Of a DNA stretch of 48,329 nt, positions 32,903-43,790 are shown one piece after another; within the stretch, counting starts at the first letter, position 1; each line of letters opens with the position of its first letter. Below the pieces are notes generated by a model that saw only the letters and a list, made by a program, of their open reading frames with translations, made no database searches and was not told the DNA's origin. A program made the position numbers and the translations under genes. This DNA is from Mucidula mucida (taxonomy: Eukaryota; Basidiomycota; Agaricomycetes; Agaricales; Physalacriaceae): contig JADNYV010000267.1 in assembly GCA_015501055.1 (NCBI GenBank), forward strand, positions 1-48,329, written 5' to 3'.

Positions 32903-34628
32903 ATGAGCCAGTTCTCTGCCGAACTTCGACGCAAACCTAACTGGTGGCGGACTCATCGCAGTCGACGACATGAATGGGCACAAGAAGCATGTGATCGTGT
33001 TTGGGACATTATCTTGCCCTCGACAACGATAACGCAAGTGAAATTAAACGATAATCAGGTACAGAACACCCCCGACTTAATGCAATTGTTCACTGTTGGC
33101 TAGATTCAGTATGTCTTGGATGAACTCGCGGGTTATGCCGCGTTATATGACAGTTCGCATAGATGGTGAGTTATCCAGTCTCTGCTACATGTCCCTCGCC
33201 TGATAGTTTTTACAGCCAGCCATCTTCATTCGAGCGTATATGGGAGTCGGAGAGCCTCATAGAACCATCAATATTGACAGACTTGAACAACGAGTTGGCC
33301 TCTCTGGTTCCCAAAAACGCCCGTTCTACACAACGGGGAGGAATCTCGTCAATAGGATTAATAGATCCATATCGATATCCTCTCATCTATGGAAAGACTG
33401 TGTCCTCTCGAGACCAACTGCCCATACCCCTACCTTCAGAGGACCTTTACTCTATATCTCATCGCTTCGCTCTCCTCCCAACTGACATTCAAATATCCGC
33501 CTCTCATACTATAGAGTTCCTCTCTTACATCAACAATCTGCATCCTTCACACCGACCTCTCTATCGCCTTCTTCAGACTACATTGCAGGCATTTGTTCCC
33601 TTGTTTGAGCACACACTGACTGACTTGCATCGGATTAATCCCCTGCGGCTGCGCATCCCGGGGCAGTCGTGGTACTCTCAGTGGGACGAGCCTGAAGCCC
33701 CAGAGTATTCAGACGACGACGAAGGATGGGAAACGTACGAAAAGGATATGTGGCAATGGTTATCCTGTCGACCCATAAATCTACCGGATGTATCAGAGCA
33801 AGGTTATCTCGGTGGATTGGAAGACCGACGACATGTCGTCACGCTTGCTGGGAGAAAGGTCCAGGTTATCATCGCAGCGTCTGAAATAAGAGTGGTAAGT
33901 GGCTTTCGGCGCTTGCATTGAAGAGCTAAATTTCATTTGGTAGCCGCCGCGGACTATCGATAACAGCACGCATCGTTGGCGGGTACAGGGAATGAAGAAC
34001 GAACGCATCGTCGCGTCCGGATTCTACTACACTTCAATGGCAAGTCATTCCAGAACTTGAAGACGCGATAAATGAACTCTCTCCAGGAAAATATCACCGA
34101 CGCCTCAATAAACTTCCGAATGGCCGTCACCTTTCCTCGCGGCTTCAGCGCAGGAGACAATGGCGCCACTCTGCGGACATGGGGGTTCAGCGATGGAGAT
34201 CCATGTCATCAATACATCGGGAACGTCCAAGTTCGCGAAGGTCTCGCCATCGTCTTCCCAACATATACCAATTTAGCCACAAACCCGTGCGGCTCGCTGA
34301 TCCATCCAAGCCGGGACTCATACGTATGGTTTCCTTCTTGCTAGTAGACCCAGATATTCCGCCTATACCGTCGACCGCGACAGTTGGCCCTCAACAGCGT
34401 GATTGGGTCAGGGAGGCGTTGCAGGAGTATGTCGATGTGCGACTGCCTCGTGAGGTGGTCAACCATATTGTTGACTGCGCACATTGGACGATGGAAGATG
34501 AGGAGGCTGATCAGGTTACGACGCAGATGCTAGAAGAGCGGCGGAGCTTTGTTGCAGAGAATGTCCAGCACTACTTTTGTATACCTTTTGATGTATTCAA
34601 TGGTCCAGATGTACTACTGTACTCGTAA
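32903..34628 (+). CDS. DUF4246 protein
   Basis: Exons 32903-33058, 33104-33165, 33216-33894, 33944-34039 and 34087-34628 give about 511 codons. The protein opens MSQFSAELRRKPNWWR and later shows YVLDELAGYAAL, RGFSAGDNGATLRTWGFSDG, VREGLAIVFPNIYQFSH and LADPSKPG, which I recognise as the fungal DUF4246 family; its biochemical role is unknown. Intron 4 (34040-34086) begins GCAAGT, a GC-AG intron. One C appears to be missing in the CCC run at 34257-34259; with it restored the phases agree through to the stop. Confidence 0.85.
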
Positions 34629-35599
34629 TTGGCCAGTGAGTATTGAGTCAGATCTGTAGATGTGGGATAGGAACAGAAAGAGCAGCAAGGTAAGGTATAT
34701 AAAAAGTTTGAGGTATTATCAACTGGGACAGAACTTGGTACGCTCTTCATCCAGTAATCTAGTATATATGAGCATTCCAAGCTTTCATCTAGCACTGGTG
34801 AAGGTACCGCCGCGTACTGGTTCATGTTTACTGAGTACTCGTACCTGGACGGGCGTACGGTTCGGAGGTCTCTGTCATCGTTAGTGCGGTAACAATACTA
34901 TAGGAAGGAAAAGCGCGAACTCACGCGCTTGATCGCCGGGCGCCTAGACTAAATTAAGTCCACGTCACGCCCTTGCAAGGTCTCCCCGAGTGTTGCTTCC
35001 TACGGCGTCGTGTGTGTTACAACCTGACAGTTCGACTCCCAACTTGCCAACCGAGGGTGGCACGCTCCCTATGGCATGAGGATTACAGCCTCTTGCCGAC
35101 CATTCTCCTCCCGACCTATCTTACATCGCCTACTGGGTCTGATGTGTCTCGTCTCCTGCTACCCGACCTTCCGACTCGCACAGGTATTACTCATATCTCT
35201 CGCGGAGAAGTCTTGAGATTAAGCAAGCGGAATTGGCCACTTAGGGTGGACAGTACGGCAATGCGGTAGCAAGCTGACCACCTCCAGGCAGAAGATATGG
35301 TTGAATTGAAGGCAAAACGTCGCAAGAGCGGTACACCTCGAAAGGTCGAAGCACTGGATCGAGCGTGAGAAACAAAGGTGATAACGTGATTCGACACCTA
35401 ATTCAAACGTTAAACCACCATGGATATCCAGGTGCGCGAAGTGTAAGATAGGCCGCATCCACAAGTGACGACATCACGTGACTGTGACGTTCGTGATGGT
35501 CACGGCGCGAAATTTTGGCAGAACGCTTCTCAAGTGTGGCGCAGGGTTCTAGAGCGAGCGGTGACATGAGGAGTGAGTTAATGATATAATATTCCACGA
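34629..35599. other. Intergenic region without a supported gene
   Basis: No conserved coding motif was seen on either strand. The region lies between converging gene ends, so it mainly holds 3' untranslated sequence and spacer. Confidence 0.5.
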
Positions 35600-36105
35600 T
35601 TATGTAGTGCTAGAAGTAGCTAAATCACTGTAGTTGGGTAGTTTAGGCATATCTTTGGCAAAATCGGGAGGAAGGGTTCGGTGACCGCGAAACTTCTTGT
35701 TAGTCCAAGCCGCTTCAGCCGCGCTGAGTTTCTTTGAGTAAGCGTCTAAAAAGCGCGAGGAACGCGTCGCAAATCTGATAGAAAAGCATCAGTAAAGTGT
35801 CAAAAAGAACAGAGCAATCAGACCTTCTGATTGATTGTAACGGTACGGAATCCAATGCTTGATGATGTTTTGGTGAAGGACATCTTCTCTAGAGGATCGA
35901 GGAAGCATGCGATAGACGCGTTTAGCATAGCCCCAGCACTGCTCGATGCAGTGACTTCCTCGGGCGGCGATGATTGCCTTTTTCCTTTTTGTGATCGCTT
36001 AGTGCAATATTCATCAGCTGGATCAAAGACAGACATTACTGAGCAAACCTTTTGAGCATATAGACCCAGATTCTTTGTCCTTCTACCGCTCTTAGTCTTG
36101 GGCAT
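35600..36105 (-). CDS. Small basic protein of unknown family
   Basis: ATG 36105 opens MPKTKSGRRTKNLGLYAQK and continues to a donor at 35823; after a 49-nt intron exon 35774-35600 reads ICDAFLA, then DAYSKKLSAAEAAWTNKK and KDMPKLPNYSDLA to the stop. The two parts of the second exon differ by one base in a run of five T (near 35751), so an insertion is likely. A further in-frame 51-nt intron (36051 to 36001, GTTTGC...CTAAG) is possible. The protein would be about 150 residues and nuclear-looking (basic N-terminus). I do not recognise it. Confidence 0.5.
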
Positions 36106-36429
36106 CGTCTAGAGGAAGATGAGGGGGCACTGTAAGCAAAATAGACATGAGGCAGACTCATGGTACCTCTATTGAGCCCGGACAGGGTCCCGCGAGGCTT
36201 CCGCGAGGCTGCGCCACACTTACGCGAAAATTTTTGACCATTTTTCGAAACTTGGACAGGATAATCAGCCAATCATTCTGAGCACTTTTGAAAAAATTAT
36301 TATAAAACTTTTTTTTGAGACTAGATATACAGAATTGGCAACCCAAACATGTAAGTATTACTTAGCCGCAGCTCACGTAAGAAGTTTGCAATTGGGGCAT
36401 ATGAAGATAGGATGATAAGCATACCATAG

Positions 36430-37346
36430 GGAAATGTTGTCTTCGCGCAGGACAAAGAAAACCGCCATGTCGCAATGAAGCTGGTTCGACGGGAGAGCGA
36501 TGAGTCTCGGATTATGTGTTTCCTCTTGAAGACCCAGAACGAAAGACCCGACAATTTCATTCCGGGGATTTTGCCAATCTTAGAAATTCTACCATTTGGA
36601 GGACACCTCGGGTATAGTCCATCGAGTGAGTACTTACCCACATCGGCTCGTGTTCCACACTCAACAGCAGTTATACTTAGGACATTGCGTCACGCAATAC
36701 TCTAGTCAATCACTTCGCTCTTGACAGCAGAGGTGGTGGATACCCACTGCGGTCAGCCATGCGAAAGAATGCTCAAATGAAATAGGTCTTATTCGATTTC
36801 AATCTTGCCTTGATGTTCCCTGAGTCCGTTCCGCGTGCGGCCTGTCACTTGCCGCGCAAGGGCGACTTCTTTGCATCACTCAGTGCTCCTCCAGATTTAT
36901 CCCAAGGCGAAAATGACTACGAGCCCTTCGCATTCGATGTGGGGTGCTTGGGGATGATGTTCAGGCGATTGTTTCAAGTACGCGTTGTTGCATCAGCTCA
37001 TTGTGATCCTTACTCATCATAGCACCTAACTCCATTCGCACCTATTCTGGCACCACTAATCGGCGGCATGGTGACCTGGGATGTTCGCGCGCGATTTACC
37101 GCGGAGGAGGCTCTGCAATTTTTCGAGCAGCACGTCCCTCACCTTGACGAGAATCTACTGTATACGGTTCCACCTAACTTCAACTACGGAAACTACAATC
37201 GCTGGTCAGAGCTTCCACCTGAATTTGTCGAGAAATGGTCCTATCTACGTATACCATCGGAACCCGTTAGAAGGAAGATTTTACGCTGGATATGTCAGAA
37301 TCAGTTTTGTGCTATTGCGGTGCGAAGGATTAGAAGGGTAGGTTAG
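36430..37346 (+). pseudogene. Kinase-like pseudogene
   Basis: Plus-strand fragments follow kinase order. They are VAMKLVRRESDESRIM (N-lobe, ATP Lys; 36460-36510), DIASRNTLVNHF (catalytic loop; about 36680), VLFDFNLALMFPE (DFN in place of DFG; 36788) and, after a 45-nt intron (36978-37022), a C-lobe ending at 37346. The middle of the domain, between ILPFGGHLG and the catalytic loop, is missing. A TAG at 36785-36787 replaces the Tyr expected before VLFDFN. It belongs to the same broad mushroom kinase-like group as the gene at 13.5 kb but is not its duplicate. It ends tail-to-tail against the broken GTPase copy. Confidence 0.72.
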
Positions 37347-37393
37347 ATCTCTCATATACAAGAAGGCATCAGCACAGACCGAAGTCCGACTGG

Positions 37394-38450
37394 CTGTACA
37401 AATGTGTGTGGGCGCCGCCCCTCCAGAATGTTCGCAAGAACTGAGAGAAAGCTGGTCCTCCCAACGCCTGTTTCTCCAAACAATCAATAAGATGGTAAGT
37501 TCGGAACGATTCTTCACGGTATGGATGACACCATCCATCAAGAATTGTGGCGGTCAGATTGAATCTCAGAGACGGAAGCCACAGGCGCAAAAGACTGACT
37601 TCGTCGGTTCAAAGGTTCTAAGAGGAATTGGGTCAACAAATTCTTGAGCAACCTCAGCCACAAGGTTGAGGGTATCGGATGTCTCATTTGGGGACAGAAA
37701 GCGTATCGTAGGCTACCTCGCTGCAAAGAATGGTATAGTCAGATGTTGAGGAAGGAACACGCCTCTCAGTCAGATCATCATCCATAGGACCTTGAAGTTC
37801 ACAAACGAGGGTCGGAGTATTGTCACCGCTGAGAATAAAGGCGGACCGTTCTGATTCTAAAGAAATCATGGCATCATGAACAGGAATAGGTTCTCGTTCG
37901 TTTGAGGCCGAACCACTGCGCAAACGTTAACATCGAGTACTTGTACAACATGAAAAGTCCGGACCCTTCGCTACTGTTGGATTGTTCGAGGTCGACTAGT
38001 TCTCCTTCGGCATGGTGTGGAACGGTGTTTTTCATGTCTGGGACGATATTTGCTTCATCAAACGCATTGATTAAAATGTTGTCGGTCGAGGTCAACCTGA
38101 AGATGCTCAGACAAGTCTTTGAGTCGGACAACAATGTTTTACTTGGGAGTATCATTATCAACCTCACTAGATGTGTTATCTTGGGCGTCCGGTTCAAGCT
38201 TCACAAAGCTACCTCCAAATGAGGAAGTATCATCGTCCACTGAGTCGTTCGCCTGCTCGACAGGGGAGTCCGTGAGAGACCTAAGTATTCAAAATGGTCA
38301 CTCCCGGAAAACATCATGAGTAACTCACCGGATGGCGGATTCGTCCTTGGGAGGACAAGCGGGCTTAGAGTCGGTGGCATCTTGATGGTCAAGCGTTGTC
38401 TTGGTGCTTGAGTCGACAATGGGAGCCTTCGAGGATATTCTTCTCGGCTG
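37394..38450 (-). pseudogene. 5' half of AIG1-type GTPase gene, inverted broken copy
   Basis: On the minus strand this repeats the acidic N-terminal exons of the 15.8 kb gene (FVKLEPDAQD, ALDEANIVPD-like, LQGPMDDDLTER, EFVDPIPL) and reaches HTVKNRSELTILL, just before the P-loop. One base is lost there, shifting the frame, and homology ends about 37394, right after the P-loop. The start codon region also differs: no ATG where the left copy has one. Exon and intron borders correspond to those of the intact copy. Confidence 0.8.
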
Positions 38451-38517
38451 AGCGTAGAAGGTGGGCAAGAGAGTAGCCAGTCGAGTTCAGCGTGTATTCA
38501 ACACGTTTAGAACCCTC

Positions 38518-38544
38518 GAAGTCATCACATTAAGTGATGACTTC
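38518..38544. promoter_or_regulatory. Palindrome, inverted-copy counterpart
   Basis: GAAGTCATCAC, five bases, then GTGATGACTTC. It corresponds to the dyad at 15634-15660 ahead of the intact GTPase gene and is more perfect here. Confidence 0.4.
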
Positions 38545-38653
38545 TGTATGACCACAGCAAGTCGCGAAAAGCGCAGGTGCATGCGAGAGACGGGCACCTT
38601 ATGAAATCAATTCTAGATCTCAATGCTTGCATCTTGACTGATACAGTTCGATA

Positions 38654-39190
38654 TCACAGAAGTTCGACCAATATGACGTGGAATGTATGCCCTAAGCCCT
38701 ATCGCAGCTCACGCTGAGAGAAAACGGGTGGTCACCTCAGCATGTACACTCTATGAATTCACGGAAAACGTACGTCGCAGCGCCACACACCATCAATCCC
38801 GGTTTCGCGCAGGGCTGTGGGTGAATCTGTAAATCGGGGGAAAAGTGGATTCAACGCAATACCCGTGGTCGCAGTCCCGCAACTGCACATCGTCAACGGC
38901 GATGTTTCCAAAACAATTTCAAACCACTGTGCAAGTGTCAAAACAAGCCTCAAACAAAACTTTCACTTTCCAGATTTCTAATTTTGCGAGATTATTTACA
39001 CATTGTCACAGAAGTTCGACCAATATGATGTTGGTATGGAATACGTGCCCTTTGCCCTCAGGTCGCAGTCAACTTGGGAAAAAACGGGTGGACACATCGG
39101 CTGGTACTCCATGAATTGACGGAAATGCACCTCGCAGCGTCATACAACTTTCGCGCCCGGCTGTGTAATTCTGTAGATCGGGGGTGGTTC
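38654..39190. repeat. Diverged direct repeat, two units of about 190 bp
   Basis: Units 38654-38850 and 39002-39190 share blocks such as CACAGAAGTTCGACCAATATGA, AAAACGGGTGG, ATGAATT-ACGGAAA and GATCGGGGG in the same order, about 70-75% identical by eye. No coding frame is conserved. They lie in the part of the right arm missing from the left arm. Confidence 0.6.
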
Positions 39191-39465
39191 GATCTCGCAT
39201 GCAGTTAGTGGATAGTCGACGCGTCAAAGCCCGAGAACGGCGTAAGTAAAGGGGAAATCGGGATGTTCCGAAGCGCGCGAACTGCGTATCGACTCAGAGA
39301 TATTATGCATACTACACAATGAATCACGCTAACTTTTAGCTGCAATCGATTACAGAATACTATACTGATACAGATATGAGTCTCTGTAGAATATTTCAGG
39401 TAGTGTAGAATGTTAGGTAGTGCCTGTCATACCTTTTGTTTTGAAAAGATCCCGATTCCCAATCA

Positions 39466-39814
39466 CTAGGCCAGTCCATTGTATAATTCCAAGTAAGTCT
39501 CGGGTACACCCCACTCCTTGCGCCCGTCGTTGAACATGACAGCATACGTCCAGTCCTATGACCATCAGGACAGGTTTACGCCGGCGTGAAGACATACATA
39601 AACGTTTCCTCGGCCGACTGCCATTTGTTTTCAACCCTACCACAATCGCCTCATTTGTAGAATCACTTGTTGTCGTTGGTGCCCGGCGGCTGATAGTTGT
39701 AAATGAGCTTCACGGTATCTCCATCGCCGAACTGCGTGTATACATCACATTGAGAAGCTGTTTAATAATCGAGAGATTGCATATAGATACCCGTGGTGGC
39801 GGATGTGAAGACAT
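39466..39814 (-). pseudogene. SH3-like small gene, copy 2, nonsense-mutated
   Basis: ATG 39814 and eight codons (MSSHPPPR), an intron, then FGDGDTVKLIYNY... and after a second intron DWTYAVMFNDGRKEW and PETYLELYN to TAG 39466. It aligns with the gene at 40962-40636. Exon 2 has two TGA stops, at positions where CGA would restore Arg, and lacks a base before the second donor. It is the SH3-like member within the right arm of the inverted duplication. Confidence 0.72.
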
Positions 39815-40160
39815 GGCGGGGAAGAACAGTGACAGTAGGATGCAAAGCTATTCAATGATCAGGCGGCGTCCTAAAGATAGTCGTTGTCGGATGTGACTGA
39901 GCGTACACTTTCAGGCACTAGCCTGGCGCATGTCCGTCGTGTTGGGCTTTGTCAGTGCATCTGACGAAGACTACTTGACGAATCGATGATAAGAGTTCAG
40001 CGGAGTTACAAAATCTACAGGCTTGAAGCTTCGTGGGGGATTCGACGTCTATAAGACGGCTTAACGGACTCACATACTTATAGCAGTTCCATGTCGAAGC
40101 TACCGCGAGAACGTATATAAATTGGTCACCGCGATAATCGCTGGATTACAAGTGTTTGTA

Positions 40161-40380
40161 TCAGCAGTCCGAGACGTACACCGGCGAAGATGCGCGATAT
40201 CTGAGTTGTCCTGTTAAGAGATCAGGCATTTTGGTCGTAGCATCGAAAGGTACATCCCTACCATTGGCCCACCAGATCGCTTTGACCTCACGTTCCATGT
40301 CATTCATGCTTAGGAAGCTGCAGATTTTTTCGTAACGAGAGAGTGCAGCAGCAGCAGTGGGCTGATGCGGATTGTCTTCC
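40161..40380 (-). pseudogene. Last-exon fragment of kinase-like gene
   Basis: About 73 codons nearly identical to the last exon of the gene at 13.5-15.0 kb (ALSRYEKICSFLSMNDMERE ... stop at 40161). The rest of the gene is absent: upstream of 40380 the sequence is unrelated. Only two or three differences are seen over some 280 bases, including about 60 bases past the stop. Confidence 0.85.
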
Positions 40381-40635
40381 TACTAACTTGGAGGTTGTTG
40401 GCCGAGAAAGGTGTTCGTCAACAAAGGTCAAACCCCGAGAAACGTCAGTGAACGAGAAAAAGGTGAAGTCTGAGTACCAGCAAGCGCGCGAAATAGGCAA
40501 TGTCGCAATGACGTGATAACGGCACTTGAAGAAGCCAAACACTCTACACAATACTGATACAAATTTCATTTTCTGTCAAAGAGCTCAGGCAGTGAAGGAT
40601 CTTGGGCTGGTAAGGACAAACTTCAAGACAATATC

Positions 40636-40962
40636 CTAAGCAAGTTCCAAATAAGTCTCGGGCACCCTCCATTCTTCGCGCCCATCAGTGAACTTGATGT
40701 GGTAGGTCCAGTACTACAACCATCAGTATTGCGCTGCAAGGGCTACCGTACCGGTGAGAAGACTTACATATGCGTTTCCCTGGCCCGTCTGCCAGTTATC
40801 CCGAACCTCCCCAGTGTCGCCTTTGATGTATTTTCCCTGACCACCCTCGTAGTACTGGTGAGCTTCACGGTACGGCCGACGTTGAACTGAATGTATCGTG
40901 AGACGTTGTGCTGTGGTGCGCAAGCTGAAGATAGATACCCGTGCTGGTGGATGTGAGGACAT
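40636..40962 (-). CDS. Small SH3-like (tudor-type barrel) protein, copy 3
   Basis: Exons 40962-40939, 40886-40768 and 40713-40636 encode about 73 residues: MSSHPPAR, FNVGRTVKL, YYEGGQGKYIKGDTGEV, then WTYHIKFTDGREEWRVP and ETYLELA. Short beta strands with Gly-Asp turns and a closing strand resemble SH3-like/tudor barrels, as in small fungal stress or hypervirulence proteins; this is inference. One C seems missing after KLT (ACC AGT), which would otherwise shift the frame. It is the most intact of three copies and lies just outside the inverted duplication. Introns are 52 and 54 nt. Confidence 0.55.
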
Positions 40963-41115
40963 GCTTGGGGATCAACTTGGGATGAACGATGGCTGTAGGA
41001 TGCAAAGCGCTTAAACGATGTCATGCGACGACTTCACCTGATAACGGATTTGACTGAGCGTACACATTCAGGCACCCTGATGACAGAGTTGTTCAATCTC
41101 AGCCGCACATTTTGG

Positions 41116-43618
41116 CTAAGAAATCTCAACTGGAAAGACAAGCGCCTCTTCAACCTCCGCAGCACGCTTGTCGGCCTCAGCATCCAACAGCGGTAAAGGT
41201 ACTGCGGTGCTCGGCGCATGATTCGTCGTGCTGTCTTCTCCTCGGCTCTCTGCACCAGTGTCAACATCCATATTGTTTCCTTCATCGCTTCCATTACTCG
41301 CGCCGTTTTGGCCATCTACATTCATATCGTCTCCCTGACGCGTCGCATCCTTTTTGCCGACCCCGCCAGAGTCCAACGCGCCATTGCCACTGCCGCCAGG
41401 ACCCTCTACACCAGATTGATTCATCGATGACAGACGGTCAGACCTGCGACGCTCAGCCGTAGAGTCCACTGGCGTCTTTGGCTTACGTCGCTTTACGGGC
41501 CTCTCGGCGGGCGCCATCATTCTCCTCAAATCTGCCGCCGAGGTGAACAGGGCTTTGTATGCCGCTGACTGATGGATAGTCGCAATTCTGCTCTCTCTAG
41601 CCTCTTTGTATGTCGGTATTTGTGGGCCCCACCGACCTTCCTCGTCTTCACTCTCATCTTTGCTCAATAATTCTGTATGATTGGGGGTAATAGAAGACGG
41701 CGAAGGGGCAGATGGGTTATGGGGGGGTAATTGTGTGTGACTGGACGTGTTTTGGGACGAGTTTGGAGTCTGGGAAGCTGGAGTCTGGGAGGCAGCAGTT
41801 TGGGAGGCTGCGGCTTGCGCCACGTTGTTCAGCGCACTCGCGGACTGAGTAGTTTTGGCTGCTCCACCCTTCACAGACGTCTTCTTGGGTAATGCCTTCT
41901 TCGGCCTCGGCACATTTTCCTTTGATGCCGCCACCTTCTCACCCGTCGCTCTCTTCTTGGCAGGCCGGCTACTGTCATTGGTCCGTTTTGGCCCACGGCG
42001 TCGCTTCTTGACCGGTGCTGTCTCCTCTCGTTCCTCATCCTCGTCCTCCTCATTGTTGTCGTCATCTTCCTTGTTGTTGTTGTCGTCATCTACGTCGAAG
42101 TTGGGTTGGATAAGACTGAGATCGTATTCGAGGTCCTCAGGTGCCCTTGCAGACGAGCCTCCAGTGTTGGACGAGATTTTGGCCGCCTCAAGCTGTACCG
42201 AGGTGTAGCAAGTTGCGACATAATCCTCAAGATATTCCTTGGAGTTTCAAAATTTCTTCCGCTTCCACTTTGTCACGGTGGTCGCAGGCGTCTCGAGATT
42301 TTTGCCACTAGAAACACTATATGACGAGAAGGTCAGTCAATAAGCAGTATTATGAAGATGTCGACTTACGTGATGACAGAGATTTCGCCGCCGTATTGAG
42401 GCATTAGACCTGCAGCGTGAACGATCAGCTGCAGGCCCGTACACGCGCCAATCATCTCAGCGATGGGCTGTAGGAAGTTCGGTAGTTGCTCAATGCATCT
42501 ATTTATGCAAGGTTAGTCTAAGCCTGGTGCGAGACGTTAATAGAAGCTTACTTGGCCCAGTCGACAGGATCCTGCAAAGGGGGGGCCTTTACCACTTGGA
42601 GAAATTCCGCCTTAGCGGCTTCTGCTTCGGATTTGGCACGTCCAGCGTATCTCTCTCCTCGTCGGTAATTTTGCAAACATATCCCGGACCACCTTCTGGT
42701 GAAAGCTCGGCTTCTGCCTCCCCCTTTTGGTTCTGCTGATAACAGCAGCCTTCCAGCGCGCCGCATTGCAGTCTGGCAAGCCTCCCTATTCTCCACCTGA
42801 AACTGCTGCATTGCCTGGCGTGCCTTCGCCGGCCTTGCAACACCATTCAGCTTCGCCCATCCAAGTGCCATGGGGTCCTTGAGGAGGTCCTTGGCCTTTG
42901 TGTTGCGAGTACGCGCAACACGGACACAAGTCGCGCAATACTCGAACCACCGCCGTATCGCCTACACAATATCAGTACGCGTTATTAACGGACGAACTGA
43001 ATTAATTTACCTTTTTCAACTGCTCAACGATGCCTCTCTTTTTAACCATGTCCTCATCTGAGAGCTTCTCTCGGGGCATGACCACGTCGCTGCGCCATTC
43101 GTTAACTGGGAACGCGGCTCCTCGCTGTTTGGGATGGACCAGTGAATCTTGGTAAAATACTGCTGGTAAATCTCGTCTAGAATGGCGTCCTCTTCATCCC
43201 CATCTCGGCATGCTATGAAACGGGCGAGATATCCCATCAGGAATATATGGCGATATCCATCCGCCCAGCCACGATTGGTTTGGCGAGCAGCCTTAGGGAT
43301 CAGAATGTAACTTTTCTTTTTGGTGCGGGGGCACGGTGTGTTCTTTCGTCTTCGTCCGAGTTGTCAGAGTCGAGAGGGAGTGCGCCCTTGGGGTCTGGGT
43401 GTCGGGCTTACGGCCGGGTGGATCACCCTTGGGGTTCTGGGTGTCAGGCTGCGGCTGGGTGGATTACCTCCCTCAACATTCTGGGTGTTGGGCTCGCGGC
43501 TGGGTGGATTACTCTTGGGGTTCTGGGTGTCGGGCTCGCGGCTGGGTGGATTACCTCCCTCAACATTCTGGGTGTTGGGCTCGCGGCTGGGTGGATTACC
43601 GCCCTCGATGTTCTCCAT
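41116..43618 (-). CDS. Large unknown protein with N-terminal peptide repeats and acidic/basic tail
   Basis: Exons 43618-43011, 42961-42552, 42498-42370 and 42316-41116 give about 780 codons. From the N-terminus: Pro-rich tandem peptide repeats (GGNPPSREPNTQ), a conserved part (KSYILIPKAARQTNRGW, AFPVNEWRSDV), a domain with TGLQLIVHAAGLMPQYGGE and SVSSGKNLETPATT, then a strongly acidic stretch followed by basic KKRRRGPKRT. It resembles lineage-expanded mushroom proteins of unknown role, possibly nuclear. Single-base indels are inferred near 43475, 43330, 43131 and in exon 2, and a TGA at 42247-42249 interrupts exon 4. It may therefore be a pseudogene. Confidence 0.55.
43385..43615 (-). repeat. 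Coding minisatellite, alternating 45/42-nt units
   Basis: Five to six units encode NVEGGNPPSREPNTQ (15 codons) alternating with NPKSNPPSREPNTQ-like units (14 codons), so the higher-order period is about 87 nt. On the plus strand it appears as repeated CTCGCGGCTGGGTGGATTAC blocks. It forms the N-terminus of the gene at 41116-43618. Confidence 0.85.
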
Positions 43619-43790
43619 TATGGACGATGGTTACAGCGCGACGGACTTAACGCCGTCAAATTCCAAATAAGTTCCTTGCGCCTCTGTGTACCCTGATTAG
43701 TTTAGGCTATATTTCTCAAGTAGTTAGGCACTCAGATCTATCTAGAAAACTGCATTTCAATTTAAATCTAGTCACATCTACATCACATCC

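Larger units (their letters stand above)
37394..40380 (-). repeat. Right arm of large inverted duplication
   Basis: This is the reverse complement of 14795-16884 with about 1 kb extra (38650-39680), which includes the 3' part of SH3-like copy 2 and an internal direct repeat. It carries GTPase 5' exons, SH3-like copy 2 and the kinase-like last exon, in the same relative order as the left arm. Confidence 0.85.

Noticed and set aside
43247..43696. Plus-strand frames across the minisatellite (GWITLGVLGV repeats)
   Set aside because: The minus strand continues into conserved coding sequence of the 41.1-43.6 kb gene; the plus-strand repeats are its complement.
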